Shown piece by piece: positions 21,361 to 33,137 of a stretch of DNA of 64,000 nucleotides (position 1 is its first letter; every line of letters begins with the position of its first letter). The stretch lies in NCBI GenBank assembly GCA_963575745.1, contig CAUYUJ010001692.1, positions 424,001 through 488,000 on the forward strand. Direction: 5' to 3'. The DNA is from Prorocentrum cordatum. Lineage: Eukaryota > Sar > Dinophyceae > Prorocentrales > Prorocentraceae. A program made the position numbers and the translations under genes. Below the pieces are notes generated by a model. The model ran no database searches. It was not told the origin of the DNA and saw only the letters and a list, made by a program, of their open reading frames with translations.

Positions 21361-24218
21361 GCACACAGCAATCCCCAAGGGAATCTACGGTTGCGCCAAC
21401 GACGTTGGAGAATACGAGATCGGTGAGCTCGACAGTGCAATTCCTTTGTGCCACGAAGCCGGAGACGCACATGCCCCCGCTAACGTTCGCAGGACCAAAC
21501 AAAGGTCTGAACGCAATATGCATGGCCATCGTTGGCCTCGAACAGCCAACCTCGTTGGTTTGTCGGGACCCGTTTTGACACTTGGACAAGGTTGGCCCCC
21601 CCGAGGATCCCTAAGGGAAGCGCCTGACACGGGGCCACTGAGCACCACCTGTTACCGCCATCGCGAGGCCACGATCACTGTACAGTCCACATTTAGAAAC
21701 GCTACTATTCGCGGCACATTAGCAGGAGCTCGCCCCCATATGTTCGACCAGAACCAGCCTCGTGATGAGACACCGAATCCAAAAAGTGAGGCAATAGATC
21801 AATACACGAGTCCCCCAGGAGTTCCGAAACGCCAAGAATCCGACGGTCGACGAACCATAGCTTGGGGTAGTGGCAGTGGGAATCGACAAGTTTTCCAGCA
21901 GGCCCCCCCTGGGCGCGACGTTGACACACACAGGCCTCAGGCACCATCCAACATCAAACAAAGTGGCCTGAACAGCCGAGACAGGGCCCCTGACATTACG
22001 CCATTTGCTTGGACCAGCACGCCTGAGACGGCGAAGCGAGATCCTCCAGGGTTTCTGTATCCTGTCAGTGTGCCGAGGATGGATGCGCCCATCTCAGTCC
22101 CCGGGATCATCCAAACCAAAGTTAGCCTCTAGCACGGTTGTAAGACAGATTTGGAATTGTGCCGCAGGAGTACGTGATTGCTTATCTCCGAAATGTGAGG
22201 ATCCAGTTGGGTGCCAGCGCTTTCGACGCGCGCAGGCATGTCGATGCATTTCCAAATCGAAGCAAAGGCAGCCTTTGTGTGCGCGACTTCGATGAGAGGA
22301 TGCAGTCTTAACCTGGCCGCCCTGACACCATGTGGAGACCCCACCACCAAAGGAGGGTTAGACCAGATGGGCTTCGAGACCAGATGCTGGCCCCTGAAAC
22401 TGAAGGATTTGGAAAAGAGCTGAATCCCTTAACTCATGGCGATGGCAGGAAATTGATGCTGCAGCGGGGCGCGCCCTACGAGGAGCCACGACACGCCAAC
22501 GTAGAAGTTCCCCAGGCCCAGCCGCAGCGCAGCGATCCCAAGACTCACCGCAGTTGCATCAAGCGTTGAACGAAGAGTGGACGCCTGCAAAGCCGAGCCC
22601 CCCACAATAGCGGCCGCCAACAATTGCATCAGGTTCTGGGGCCATTGGGGAGCGAGGCCGCACTTCATTTCATAAAAACGAAGATCATGGCGGATTCAGA
22701 CAAAAACGTTGCAACCCTGTCAGCCCTCCCTGGGTTTCGGCAACCAAGAGCTACCAGACCAACGTAGTCGGGTGGGCCAGGCATTCGTCTTCTCGGCGAC
22801 CGCGTGCCATGGGGCGCCTCTGCAGCGGGCGCCAGCTCGCCCACCCCCTAGCATTGGCAGCTAATGATCTGACGACGGCTTGGAAACGATCAATGATCAG
22901 CTATGGGATGTCTTGCGTCTGCGTCGCCCTACCGAACTCGCCTACTCTGTCCGAAATGTCAGCCCACAGTTTGGCCCAGACTTCTCTGCGACTGTCCTGC
23001 TGCTTGGTCGGGGCGGGTCTCATGCGCCACCGCAGCAGAATTGCGAACCGCGCCATTACCACCTCATCAAGGTCCACCTGACAAAGGAATTCCTACTGCT
23101 AATGAATGACATACCTTGGCTATGCTGGCCATCGCCGAAGTGGGGAAGAGGAGCCCCCCCCCCCCCCCTCACCCTTGGCCGAACCAGCCATAGCGCGACC
23201 CCAAGCACGCCCACGCTGACCGAGATCCTTCTAGCCCTTACCGAACGCCTCGTCTGCCTTGAAACCTCCGCGCCCCTTTGCCGGACACCTTGCCGGCGCA
23301 AAAAAAAAAAAAAAAACAATAGCGATATTGTTTTGGATCCTTGCCGCGGCTCCTGAGGCGACGCTATCTTTCTATGAAATTATGGGACATGCTCCATCAT
23401 TCCGCCGACCCGTCAGTCATGGTGGTCATGCCAGGTGTGGATTAAGAGTTCTGCCATGACACGGATTGCCCAGCCGCGCGATCTGGCATTTGGTTTGACA
23501 CAACGTTGGCGTCTTGTTGGCGGTGGGAACCAAGCCCCACTTGGGCAGCCCATGTGGCATGCAACCCGGACGCAATATCGCAGCCCGCGGCGCTCAAAGT
23601 CAACGGGGCGCGCCCAGAGCGAACCTCCTGACAAACCTGAGTGAGCTCGGGAACTTGCGCCCAAGATCCACACTCGGCTCAGAGCTCCTTAGAATCACTG
23701 AACTCAGCAGCCTCCCCGTCTAGGACCGTGGATACGGTCGAAGTCCTCCTTGAGCTTGTGAGAAAAGGGCTTGTCCACGCTTCTCTAACGCCGCGGCCCT
23801 GCGATTCCTCCCTGGCCAAGGCGTAATTGCCTTGTCGCAAGTAGTTGCCTCGTCGCAAAGTAGCGTCGCAATTGCCTGGAACAGCGACGCGGCCCTCCAT
23901 CCTCTCGCGACGCCCCGAGTTGGCCAGCGACGTTTGGGAGAGGCCCCAGCCACCGACGATCGCCCAAGGACCCGCCAATTCTTTAACAGAGGCACTGGCC
24001 GCCACCAAATCCGCGCGACCATAACCTGAGGCGCCACCCACCGCAGCGAAGTTGCCCGAGGAGGGGTGCCAAGGGAGAGCAGAGAAGCCTCTGAAAGGGG
24101 GCCCCTCACACGATTGGCGACCGAAGCCTGTCGCGCGCCTCCAAAGGAAGTGATCGCCAGATGCTTCTTGGCCAACGCCCACTCCATTCCGGGCGGACCT
24201 ACCCTCCGAACGAGTCAA
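21361..24218. other. No gene recognised
   Basis: Mixed-composition DNA. A 293-residue plus frame (21251-22132) overlaps the antisense RNase H and has no recognisable motif. An A18 run lies near 23300. It may contain more LINE debris. Confidence 0.45.
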
Positions 24219-24490
24219 CGCACCCCTTCGCACCACCTGGCCCCTGCCCTTCTCACCCACGCATGCTTTGCTTGCACTGTCCACTTCTCTTCTTGACATG
24301 GATATTACCTGAGGCTGTTTGGCTCGGGTTTGACAGAAAAGCGCGCCCGCGCGCGGCTGCGCGCGTCGGCCGGCGGGCCGGCCTCCCCCCTTTTCAGCGT
24401 CGCATCTGTTGCATGCTTAACGGCATTATCCTGTCTTGCCCATGTGGGGCATCATCGGGACATGTTGCAGGGATGACGAATATCCAGCCA
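24219..24490 (+). repeat. 5' LTR
   Basis: Aligns end to end with 49601-49896: CCCCTTCGCACCACCTGG near the start, TTGACATGGATA, CTGTTTGGCTCGGG, a CGCGCCCGCGCGCGGC and GGCCGGCGGGCCGG palindromic GC block, TTGCATGCTTAACGGCA, ATCATCGGGACATG and GATGACGAATATCCAG. The expected leading TG is CG here; it ends in CA. It lacks a 23-bp stretch present in the 3' copy. Confidence 0.85.
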
Positions 24491-24496
24491 CAATAT

Positions 24497-24508
24497 TAGT
24501 TATCAGCC
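24497..24508 (+). promoter_or_regulatory. Possible primer-binding site
   Basis: TAGTTATCAGCC, seven bases after the LTR, resembles TGGTATCAGAGC, the initiator-tRNA(Met) primer site common in copia elements. The match is imperfect, so this is tentative. Confidence 0.3.
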
Positions 24509-24541
24509 GACACGGCGGCATAGCCGTTCGCTTCGCAGAGC

Positions 24542-25210
24542 ATGGGATCTCAAGAAGGAATGTTCTGGGGGACGGATCATCGAGGATATTCCGAATGCGG
24601 TGAAAGCACGAGTGCCTTGGATAGGCGACGCATATCGAATATTTATCCGGATAAGAAATCATCGGATAATTTGTTTGACTTGGCAGAGGGGGATTCATCA
24701 GCTGATCCAGAAAGAAGGTACATGGAGTTACCCTCTAATAGAAGGGATGGCAACGCCAGAGCTTCTACTGGGAAGTCTTCTGAAGCAGTGGTGGCACTCG
24801 TTGGCTCTGAGAAGTTGATAGATATAGATCTTGAGGTGGAGAAATTGCTGGATGCCGATCTCTTTGAGGCATCGGGCATTGGACGCTTGGGTGCCAGGGG
24901 TGCTGTCCGATGCGCATTGAATAGACATGGTGAATATGTGGGCGATACGCAGTGTGAAGAATATAGTTTCCATTCAATGGAGAAGAATGAGGAGTATGCT
25001 CGATTTCGCACTTCGCCCGGCCCGTCACGTCATATTGCACCTCTTTCTGATTTATATGACAACCTCGATCATGATCAAGCAGTGATCGAGGCAAGTCAGA
25101 AAGCCATTCTTGATTCAGACGATGAAAGAACAGGTGAAAAAAAGGCTAACCCAAGGTGGATACTCATCGGCACAGCCGATAAGAGACCCCCCATGACGCT
25201 ACACGCCTAA
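24542..25210 (+). CDS. Element ORF, unknown function (leader/early gag)
   Basis: A 222-residue open frame starting 51 bp after the 5' LTR, less GC-rich than the flanks. It is acidic and polar with no recognisable domain or membrane segment; the C-terminal half has 'LYDNLDHDQAVIEASQKAIL' followed by 'DSDDERTGEKK'. Its position suggests a gag leader or separate first ORF of the element. A perfect 15-nt palindrome (25166-25180) lies inside it and codes 'IGTADK'. Being unbroken in an otherwise decayed element is notable, but may be chance. Confidence 0.4.
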   Translation: MGSQEGMFWGTDHRGYSECGESTSALDRRRISNIYPDKKSSDNLFDLAEGDSSADPERRYMELPSNRRDGNARASTGKSSEAVVALVGSEKLIDIDLEVEKLLDADLFEASGIGRLGARGAVRCALNRHGEYVGDTQCEEYSFHSMEKNEEYARFRTSPGPSRHIAPLSDLYDNLDHDQAVIEASQKAILDSDDERTGEKKANPRWILIGTADKRPPMTLHA

Positions 25211-25476
25211 TAAGGAGTGCGTGAGAGGATGCAGGGGCGACTCCCCGTCCATTGACGAAGAAGTCAAATAATGAAAACGATGACTTGAATGTTCGCCTTT
25301 ATCACAAGGTTGCTACGGACCCGATTATTCATTACCCAGAAGGGGCAGAGATAGAGTACCAGAACTTGACGAGCTCGTCGTTCAGGATGAGCGAGAAGAG
25401 AGGGCAGTGAACACGGATGTGGATAATTCCAAGAGGGGTGTGAGGGCAAGAGAAAAGCACGCGCCTGCCCAGAATA

Positions 25477-26317
25477 GTGACAGGGGGCGACCCAGTAAGG
25501 CTCCCAGGGCAGGGCGCTCCAGCTCCAGAGGATTCGATGTCTTCGATTCGGCAAGAACCCCAAACACATAGGGCCGCCAGCAGTTTTTCGATGGGGGAAG
25601 TTTGCAGGAATGCCGGCCCAGCGCGCCCTGCCTGCGCAGTCCATCGACGCCCAGGGAAAGCGCGCAAACCGGGGGGGTCATGTCGAAGACCAGTGTGTTC
25701 TCAATGCTTGAATGTTTGCCCCAAGCGTAGTCTAGCGCGGCCCTGCAATGATTGCGTCACAGTGGAAGAGCGCAATTGCCATCATCATCTTGCGATCCAG
25801 GAACGGATCGAACCAACAAATATCGAGGGCAATTGAGCGCTGCGAGTGCACGCGTGCAACAGATTCTTGCGGAGGTGCAAGTCAATGAGCAGGCGGCCGG
25901 AGCCGAAAAGCAAATGATTGCGCAGAGGGCGGAGCACGAGGACCGTCGTCGTCGAAGGTGCGCATGAGATGATACAGCATGCTGAGGCCAATGCGGCAGG
26001 CGTCGCGGACGAGGCACATGGGCGCCTTGCACAGGATGAGCATGAGAAATTAAGGGTTCAGAATATGGCAGAACAACGGGTGATCGACACTCAACAGACA
26101 GCAGAAATAGAGAGCAGCTGCTTATAAAGAGATGGCCGACGTTGCGGGGCGGGGAGGAGAAATAGAGGTTCGAGGAAAGGCAGCGCGAGAAAATCAGGAG
26201 CTCCGAAGTCAGCTCGAAGCTGCGAGACTTGAGGCCGACAGAGTTCAATCAGAAGCGTTGCGAGTCCTAGAGAACAAGAACAGAACACCCAGGCGACCAG
26301 AGCAGAGGACCATGTGA
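25477..26317 (+). pseudogene. Gag N-terminal region: Cys-rich motif plus coiled coil, frameshifted
   Basis: The first frame (to 25836) has 'CRRPVCSQCLNVCPKRSLA' and 'RPCNDC', a CxxC-rich probable zinc site. The following pieces lie in successive frames: 'QQILAEVQVNEQAAGAEKQM', 'EGAHEMIQHAEANAAGVADE', and 'ARENQELRSQLEAARLEAD'. Together they look like one long coiled coil broken by frameshifts. A zinc site and coiled coil ahead of the main gag domain fits copia-like elements of this type. No enzyme is implied; the role would be capsid assembly. No intact product is possible. Confidence 0.5.
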
Positions 26318-26538
26318 AAATGGTCGAGGCCTTGGATCGTTTGAACGGGCCAGCAGAGGATCATACAAGAAGCAGCGCCATTGCAAATTAAGCTGTAAGC
26401 GAAGAAAAAAAGGTTCTAGTCTGACCTCGAGCAGCGACGAATGGAAACATATGTTAACTCAACAACAGCACAGCCGACGCATGTTGGCCCGCCTCCTATT
26501 CCAACTGTTGCTCGGCCTGATCGGAGAAAAAAAGCACG

Positions 26539-26874
26539 TTGGGAACAAGTGCGCGGTCTGGCACCTCGAATCAGACGCGTCACGTTTTTATGCGACTTTC
26601 GTGTAATGTATGCATGAGTTGCTTGAAACACACATGCGATGATCATTTGGATTTGGGTGTTAAGCGCTGCGACGAATGCGCGCGGGAGAAAACGTTAGGC
26701 CACCAGGGCGAGGACGAAGAGCAAAGGGAACCTCAAAACGTGCCTGACGCCCAGGGCATAAGTAACGACCCTGTCGGGATGGCACCGGGACACTCGGCTT
26801 TGCTTAGAGATGAGAAGCCTGAATGCCGGAGGAGCAAACTCGCCGACATAATGGGAATGCCGCAGTTCAAATGA
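26539..26874 (+). pseudogene. Cys/His-rich gag segment
   Basis: Frame includes 'CNVCMSCLKHTCDDHLDLG' followed by 'KRCDEC', a CxxC-x2-C-x4-C-x2-H...CxxC layout typical of a small zinc-binding module. A hydrophilic stretch and a stop at 26872-26874 follow. It lies between the coiled coil and the main gag frame and is probably part of the same original gene. Confidence 0.45.
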
Positions 26875-26984
26875 GAGAAGTCGAGCCATGCCAAAATGCC
26901 ATGTCTAGCCGCTCCGTCAATACCCACGCTTTCTCACGAAATCGCACTTCGTTCCTGGGCCAGCTGTTGAGGCGGCTTCAGTAG

Positions 26985-28559
26985 TTGAGGGTGCGCAAAG
27001 AGTCAATCCTGGGAGCGTCCCTTTTTCATGCAAACATTTCGAGTCATCTGGATGGTCTTGATTTACCAAGCCGCCTTCCTTTCACCGTCGGCGCAGCCGC
27101 TACGGGTGGAGGGGGCGCTGGTCAGGGAGGTCAAGACGACGACCAGAGGGATGGTCAGAGTACACCTCCCAGCGCAGGAATGACTGTTGCATCACAGTGG
27201 GACGACACGGGTAGTCCAAACCGCCCAGAATCCCTCCAGGGGGGCCCAGGCGGCGACGAGGGCGACCCCGACGGAGGCCGCGGCGGGGGACCTGATGATC
27301 GCCACGACCCCGCATGGCGACCTTCTCACGTCAACCCAGTGGACATCAAGTGGAGAACTTATGCAAACAATAAAGAGTTGAATTTACTCGAAATACCGAG
27401 CGTTCAAACTCTTCGACAATGGATGCAGCATTGCATCAGAGCTCTAGCTGGGTCGTGGCATGATGTTCGCGCAGCACCAACATGGGTCAGTGAAGCAATT
27501 CATCCTGATGTGCCTAAGGGGATTCCCAGATACTCTGGGGGCCTGATGCGTCTTGATATGATGACAGCGACAGAGTTACTTGAGAACTCTGCGAAGACGA
27601 AGCACAATCAACGTCTATCGGTCCAACGCACGCATTTTCTATCGCAGATCAATCGCATGGAACATTCGTGCCAGATAGAAGGCCGCCTCTTAACGGGGCG
27701 TGAGATGGTGCGAGCTATCTGTCGTTGGTGTTGCGTCAGGTCTGAGAGCGGGCAACAGTGGATATGTAGAGGTCTCTTCAAATTGACCATTGATTGACAG
27801 AAGCCCGATCAGGACTTGCATTACCTTTGTAATGAATGGATGGAACGACATCAAGACTTGCATGGTGCCAGGGAACCATCGGATGAATTGGTGGCTTCGG
27901 TGCGTGCTCACTTCCACGAACAGATGCGACAGGCTCCCAGGCTGCATTCCGTCATGCAGTTGTATGATTTGTGCGCTGGTCTTCCAGGCGCTGGAATGAG
28001 AACCGATCAGTGGCTGTTGCTTCAGGTTGGGTCTCTTATGATGCGAGACAGAGAACAGTGGGCCATTTCGGAACATGAAGCCACCCCCGACCCCAGGAAT
28101 CGGCAAGCTCGTCTGCCAGGTGGAAAGAGTGAGGGCGACGGGGGCGGACAAAGAGCCTCTGCCATGGCAGCGACGATCCAGCGAATAGGATTGCCCGCGG
28201 GTAAGTTGGCAAGTGGACGCACGAAGAGCGAGGCGACCTGCCAGTTTGTGAGGCCAGGGAAGAATTGCCCTGAAGCAGGTCAAGGTTATCCTTATAATCA
28301 TAAGAAGCCTAAGGCACCCGCCGCGCCGGCACAGCTGGGGGCGAGCAGTGACAATCGTAGTGTCGGCAGAAAGAGCGATCGCAACGGTGGGAAAAATCGA
28401 TCCGCGAGCAGGATGCCCAAGAGGAAAAGACCGGCATCGCTGTTCAATACCATCGAACAAGTTCGGCAATTCGAACGCGACGCAATCGCGGACGAGGACC
28501 CAGTCGGAAGCTTCAAAAGAACGACAGAGCAATATGGTCTGTTATGCATGGTCACGTGA
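26985..28559 (+). pseudogene. Gag polyprotein, main part with CCCH-like knuckle
   Basis: One frame runs from about 26985 to 28559 with a single internal TGA at 27795-27797. It starts with a Gly/Asp/Pro-rich linker. A helical capsid-like region follows ('LEIPSVQTLRQWMQHCIRAL', 'MRLDMMTATELLENSAKTK', 'MERHQDLHGAREPSDELVAS'). Near 28235-28310 is a knuckle, 'CQFVRPGKNCPEAGQGYPYN' then H, that looks like a CCCH zinc finger with the third Cys replaced. It ends in a basic Lys/Arg-rich tail. In copia elements gag forms the particle and binds the RNA. Gag-pol identity is supported by the protease and integrase downstream. Confidence 0.7.
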
Positions 28560-28849
28560 TCCTCGAAACTGCAAGGGCCCCAGGATGGTTGTTTTATGCA
28601 GCGCAGAGGCTTGACCGGTGCAGAAAAGATCAAACTTCGCAGTCAGCTGGGCGTTGCTCAAGGTTATTTCTATAGAGCCAGAAGCCAGTGTAGACATAAG
28701 GCGCCGTTGAGAATATCCATGTCGTCTGGGGCTGAGAAGCTGCGGTGCTGCGCTGACGCCGCGAGAGTGCGGGTCTGCTGCCGGTGCGACCTCAAAGGCG
28801 GGCGGTTTTGGAATTTCCTTCAGTGTTGGGGTACTGTTATGCGTTATGT
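28560..28849 (+). other. Gag-protease linker, decayed
   Basis: Short frames ('TGAEKIKLRSQLGVAQGYFY', then Cys-rich) in element-like composition, ending at the nested block. No domain recognised. Confidence 0.4.
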
Positions 28850-29524
28850 GTAACCCTTCTTTTTTTGTGGGGTGGGGCTTCCTCTCCGCTGTTCCTCGCG
28901 TCTCCGCCTCTCTTGCCCTGCGTCCCGTTTCCTCGCCATATTGCCGCCCGTGCTACTTTCATTTTCTCGCGTGTTGGATTCTCGTGTTCTCTCCGCTGCG
29001 CCGCGCGGTCCCTCCTAGTCCTTTCGCCCCCCCATATCTCCTTCCGCCATTGCTGCCGCCGCGCCCATTTCGGCGCCTCCTTGCGCGGATCGCGCGCCCA
29101 TGAGGAGCTCCCAGCGTGGCCCCTGTGGGTCGCTCGACGCCAACGTGTTGTTTTCGGCGCGCCCGCCCCGCGGACAATGCCCCAGCATGGGCGCCCCTTG
29201 CCCCTTCGGAAGAACTCGCGCGCTGGATGCGCGCCCGTATCGTCGCGCCCATGAAGCGTATCGCGCCCGACTAGGCGCTCCATCGATGGGCCGCGAGGAG
29301 GAATTCGCACGGCGGCGCTGCGCCCATTGCGGCGCGTTAGCGACGTGCACCGCGCCCTTTGGAAAGGTCCATCTACAGCCCCATCGGAGGGGTCCGCAAT
29401 TCGTCTGTGCGCCCATTTCGGCGCACCGTTCGCACGAATCGCGCCGAGGGAGCCGACTGCTGACGATTTCGCATTTGTCGAGGGTAATATGATGATACCA
29501 AACGATCTCGAAACGCACAACAAT

Positions 29525-29790
29525 GGTAGACATTATGGCCGTGACGACACGGGCCTCGCTATGTCAACGGCATTTGCGGTTTGCGGGGTGCCCGGAACTA
29601 ATGTATATTTCGTTTCCGGTTGACATTAGAATTGGCGCTATGTCAACCGAGATTGTTTCTCTTCGACACTAAGTCGTGCCTTATGTCTACGCGTCTCGGG
29701 GTGGTAGACATTACCTGTTCTCTTGTGTTTACGATTGTCGGTGTAGACATTAGATGGGGTGCGTCTGGTTTTCGCTTATGTCTATAGACA
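29525..29790. repeat. Alternating-orientation TAATGTCTAC words
   Basis: GGTAGACATTA (29525, 29703, 29742), GGTTGACATTA (29618) and the opposite TATGTCAAC/TTATGTCTA (29560, 29639, 29681, 29776) alternate over 265 bp. Confidence 0.7.
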
Positions 29791-30289
29791 GGTGTCTGTG
29801 TCGACTTGTGGTTGCGGCCTTGCGCGTAGACGTAAGTGGGGCGCTGTTTCGTCGATCTTGTCTAGAAGCAAGTGGTTGGCTTGAAATGTGGTTTTGGCCC
29901 TGCTTCAGACTGACCCGTTGGGCAGGCGGTCGCCAGCGGTGCCAAGGGGGAAGCGGAGCGCGCCGAAGAAATTCGGGATAGGGGAGGGATGGCATGGAAG
30001 TGCGACAGGGATGTTGGCAAATCACGAAGGACGGAAGGCGGGGGGAAGGAGATGTGCGGGGGGAAGCAAGGGTTCCAGGAGGCAGCGTGGAAATTTGGAA
30101 ACTGCCGCAATAATCGCATGGCGTGGAAAAGGGGGCGAGGTAGGGGAAGGCAGGGGGTGAACGAAACTTGATTGTGGAACGCGGGGGGCGGAAATGAAAC
30201 ATGGCGGGGAGGGGCGGCGGGGGGGGGGCGCCGCGATGGGGCGGGGGCAGGGGCGGAGGACATGTTGTTCGGGAGGGGTGGGGGGTGTG

Positions 30290-30530
<241 letters not shown>

Positions 30531-30917
30531 GTGGGGCGGGTGGGTGGGTGGGTGGGGGGGGTGGGGGGGGGCGCGAAAGGGGGCGGGGGGGGGGGGGGGG
30601 GGGAACGCATTGAACGTGGATGGCCGAGGGGTGACGAGCGGGGGAGGGCGGGGGGGATGGGTCAATATAAGGTTTGCAAACGGAAATAAGGATGCAGGTT
30701 GATGCGGGGGGGAGGGCGGGGGTGGCGAGGGGAAAACAGAAAAACGAGCGCTGCGTTTTGGCATCAGCGGTATCAGCGCGGGTCGCCTTCCTCACCCCCC
30801 TCGCCCTTCTCCTTGCCAGCATTGCTCCTCTTGCTGTGGCCCCCATCCATGCCCCGCCGAGGGCGCGTTTCCATCGCCCCCCCCCCCCCCCCCCCCCCTC
30901 CGCTCGACTCCAGCGCC

Positions 30918-31268
30918 GAAATGTATTTAGGCGCTTTAAAGTTTATGCCAGCGTTGCGCACGTACCTCCCCGCAGAAGATACCCCTCAAATGACAGCCAA
31001 GATCAGGCGTGATAAGTTTGAAGAGGCACGGCTTAAGGCGGGCAAGTCTCTAGGATATCAGAGAACTACTCGGCGAGCTGATTCCGCGGCAGCAAATGCT
31101 ACAGACGCATCCCCAGCTCGTGCCCCAAGAAGTATGGATTCGAGCGACGGCCGCCTGAAAACCGAGGTAAAGGCAACGGAAAATGGAAAGGCCAACCGTG
31201 CGAGACGCTCGCGCCGACAGGATCTAGCGCACGGGGCAAATATTGTTGCCTTGCGAAGAGCACGCTGA
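30918..31268 (+). pseudogene. Element ORF segment before protease
   Basis: After the nested block the plus frame reads 'EMYLGALKFMPALRTYLPAE' and 'RDKFEEARLKAGKSLGYQ', then a basic Ser/Ala-rich tail to a TGA. It is probably the continuation of gag or the gag-protease linker interrupted by the nested DNA. No domain is assignable. Confidence 0.4.
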
Positions 31269-31310
31269 ACCATCCGTGGCGATGGCTTAGCACTGACCTG
31301 TTCAAGGCCA

Positions 31311-32282
31311 GTGCTAGGGGGGCTCATCGCATATATGTCCCTTGCCTTGCTGGCGCTCATTCACTTTTTGAGCGATTGGTCACGACGGTCCAACTGGTCA
31401 AATATTTGCAGGGAGGCAGAGAATGGCCTCGCTGGCGCAGCCAGTCGAGTCGTTGCTGCCTGCCCCGCACCATTGGCTAAGATTTCATGTGATCTACGCA
31501 TTGCGTCAGAAGAACGACCCGTCGAGGTTGACTTCAACAATGCACGTTCTTCTAATTATGTCATATGTTCCGAGGAAGTTGTTCCCGCTTCTGATATTCA
31601 ACAGGAGCGAGGAGAGAGGTCGACTAATCCTGTCACTATCCTTATTCATTTAGAACCTCTTCCTATAGAGCCAATCGCATCTTTCTGTGAGGAACCTCCC
31701 GGGGAAAGCTTCATCCTAACTGCGAAGACGAGTATCTCGGACAGGTGGAGATTCCGAAATGAAGAATATGGACGAATGCAAGCTGAATGGAAATCACCAT
31801 TGGGACATGCGCAGCTTAGAGCGTCTGCTTTGGCCGAAGAGGCATGGCATCTTAGGCTAGCGTCCGAAGACAATGGATGCGCCACCCAGCGCGGCACAGC
31901 CGCTGCCAGGTGCAGGGAAAAATTGCCTGTGCACCTCGGCGCGCTTAGGTTCATAGTCGATGCGGGCTGCGGATGCAATCTCATCGCAGAGAGATTTATT
32001 CCCGCTGCAGGCGCAATGGGTAGGATCGAAAGGTTGAACGATTCGATTAACTTGAACACTGCCGGCGGTTCCTCACGGGCCCTCGGATCAGTTTGCGTCG
32101 CGTGCCCGAGTTTCAAAATGGAAGTTTTCGATGCGCTAGTCACGCCGGACACACCGGCTGTCATTTCAGTAGTAGGAGAGCGGCGCGTCGATCACGGATT
32201 CAGTTTCGTTTGGCCAGCAGGTCAACGACTTTACTTATTTCTGCCCAACGGTCGCAGAGTAGACCTGATCTTTGAGGGCTAG
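31311..32282 (+). pseudogene. Copia protease region
   Basis: A 323-residue frame. 'RFIVDAGCGCNLIAERFI' (about 31948-32001) is the active-site loop of a retroviral-type aspartic protease: D-A-G in place of D-T/S-G. 'ALVTPDTPAVISVVGERRVD' and 'HGFSFVWPAGQRLYLFLPNG' follow, a characteristic end of this domain in algal copia elements. The enzyme would cut the gag-pol polyprotein. A TAG at 32280-32282 interrupts the frame just before 'MPYLTLPGRG', which belongs to the same domain end. The N-terminal 200 residues are linker without a recognised fold. One hairpin motif (31891) lies just upstream of the active site. Confidence 0.65.
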
Positions 32283-33137
32283 ATGCCATACTTGACCCTA
32301 CCTGGCAGAGGGGCGCTGGGTCAGTGGATGTGCGCGGTTGCCGCCGGACAGCCCATTACTCCCGAGCTGTGGTGTTGCGTGGCGCCGGGCGCCGAGACAT
32401 GTTTGGATGACGTGGAATATGCGGGGGGCCCTCCGCCCCGCTCCATTCATAGTCGCGCAACGTTAGATTTGCACGCACATGATATGATTGGCGCCCATGG
32501 CCACGCAGATGGAAGGCCGACGCCGGCCGAGCACATATTTCCATCTGTCACAGACTCTGTGGATACAATCACTTATTTTTACGATTTGCTTCATGCAGCT
32601 CGTGGGTGCGGTTGGAAGAAGATGCCAACGGGCGTCATGAGTTTCGCCAGTTCCTCGTTCGTTCCCAATCACATTGCAGGTGTTGGTTGCAAGAAGCCAT
32701 GCCACGGCGCAGCCGGAGGGCGTGCGATCAGTTATGAGAATGCTTGTTGTTATGGGGTCTCTGGAATCACGCCTCACGGCACAGAGCGAGAGCTGTCTCG
32801 CATCATCGCCGCCCCAGGGCAAAACAGGGATGCAAACGAGGGCGCGGGAGAATCTGATCTCGTCGATATTGGCGTACCTCTTGAAATTGACCCAGATGAT
32901 GCTGAGGTTGAGGTGCCGATCTCTGCGACCGAGCGACTCAAACAGAGCGTTGCCTCCCTCTCACATGTTTTACTCATGCCCCAACGAATCCATATTGTTC
33001 AGTATGTAATCGGGCAAAGGCCATGCGGCGTCAACAGAGAAGGCTCATACCAAATGGCTGAGGATACCGCGACCGTGCGTGAACCCCACGACATTCGGAC
33101 ACCTGACCACAATGGATCACTGGCTTGCGATGGATGA
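32283..33137 (+). pseudogene. Protease-integrase linker and pre-integrase region
   Basis: Same frame as the protease, after the TAG. The first two thirds are unassigned. The end ('ATERLKQSVASLSHVLLMPQ', 'YVIGQRP') sits where the GAG-pre-integrase HHCC zinc site is expected, but the His/Cys ligands are mostly lost. The reading frame shifts to the integrase core frame in the overlap 33079-33137, where '(P)TTFGHLTTMDHW' continues the family sequence. Confidence 0.45.

Noticed and set aside
20882-22132. 293-residue plus frame opposite the RNase H remnant
   Set aside because: Overlaps the better-supported minus-strand RNase H signature and shows no motif of its own.
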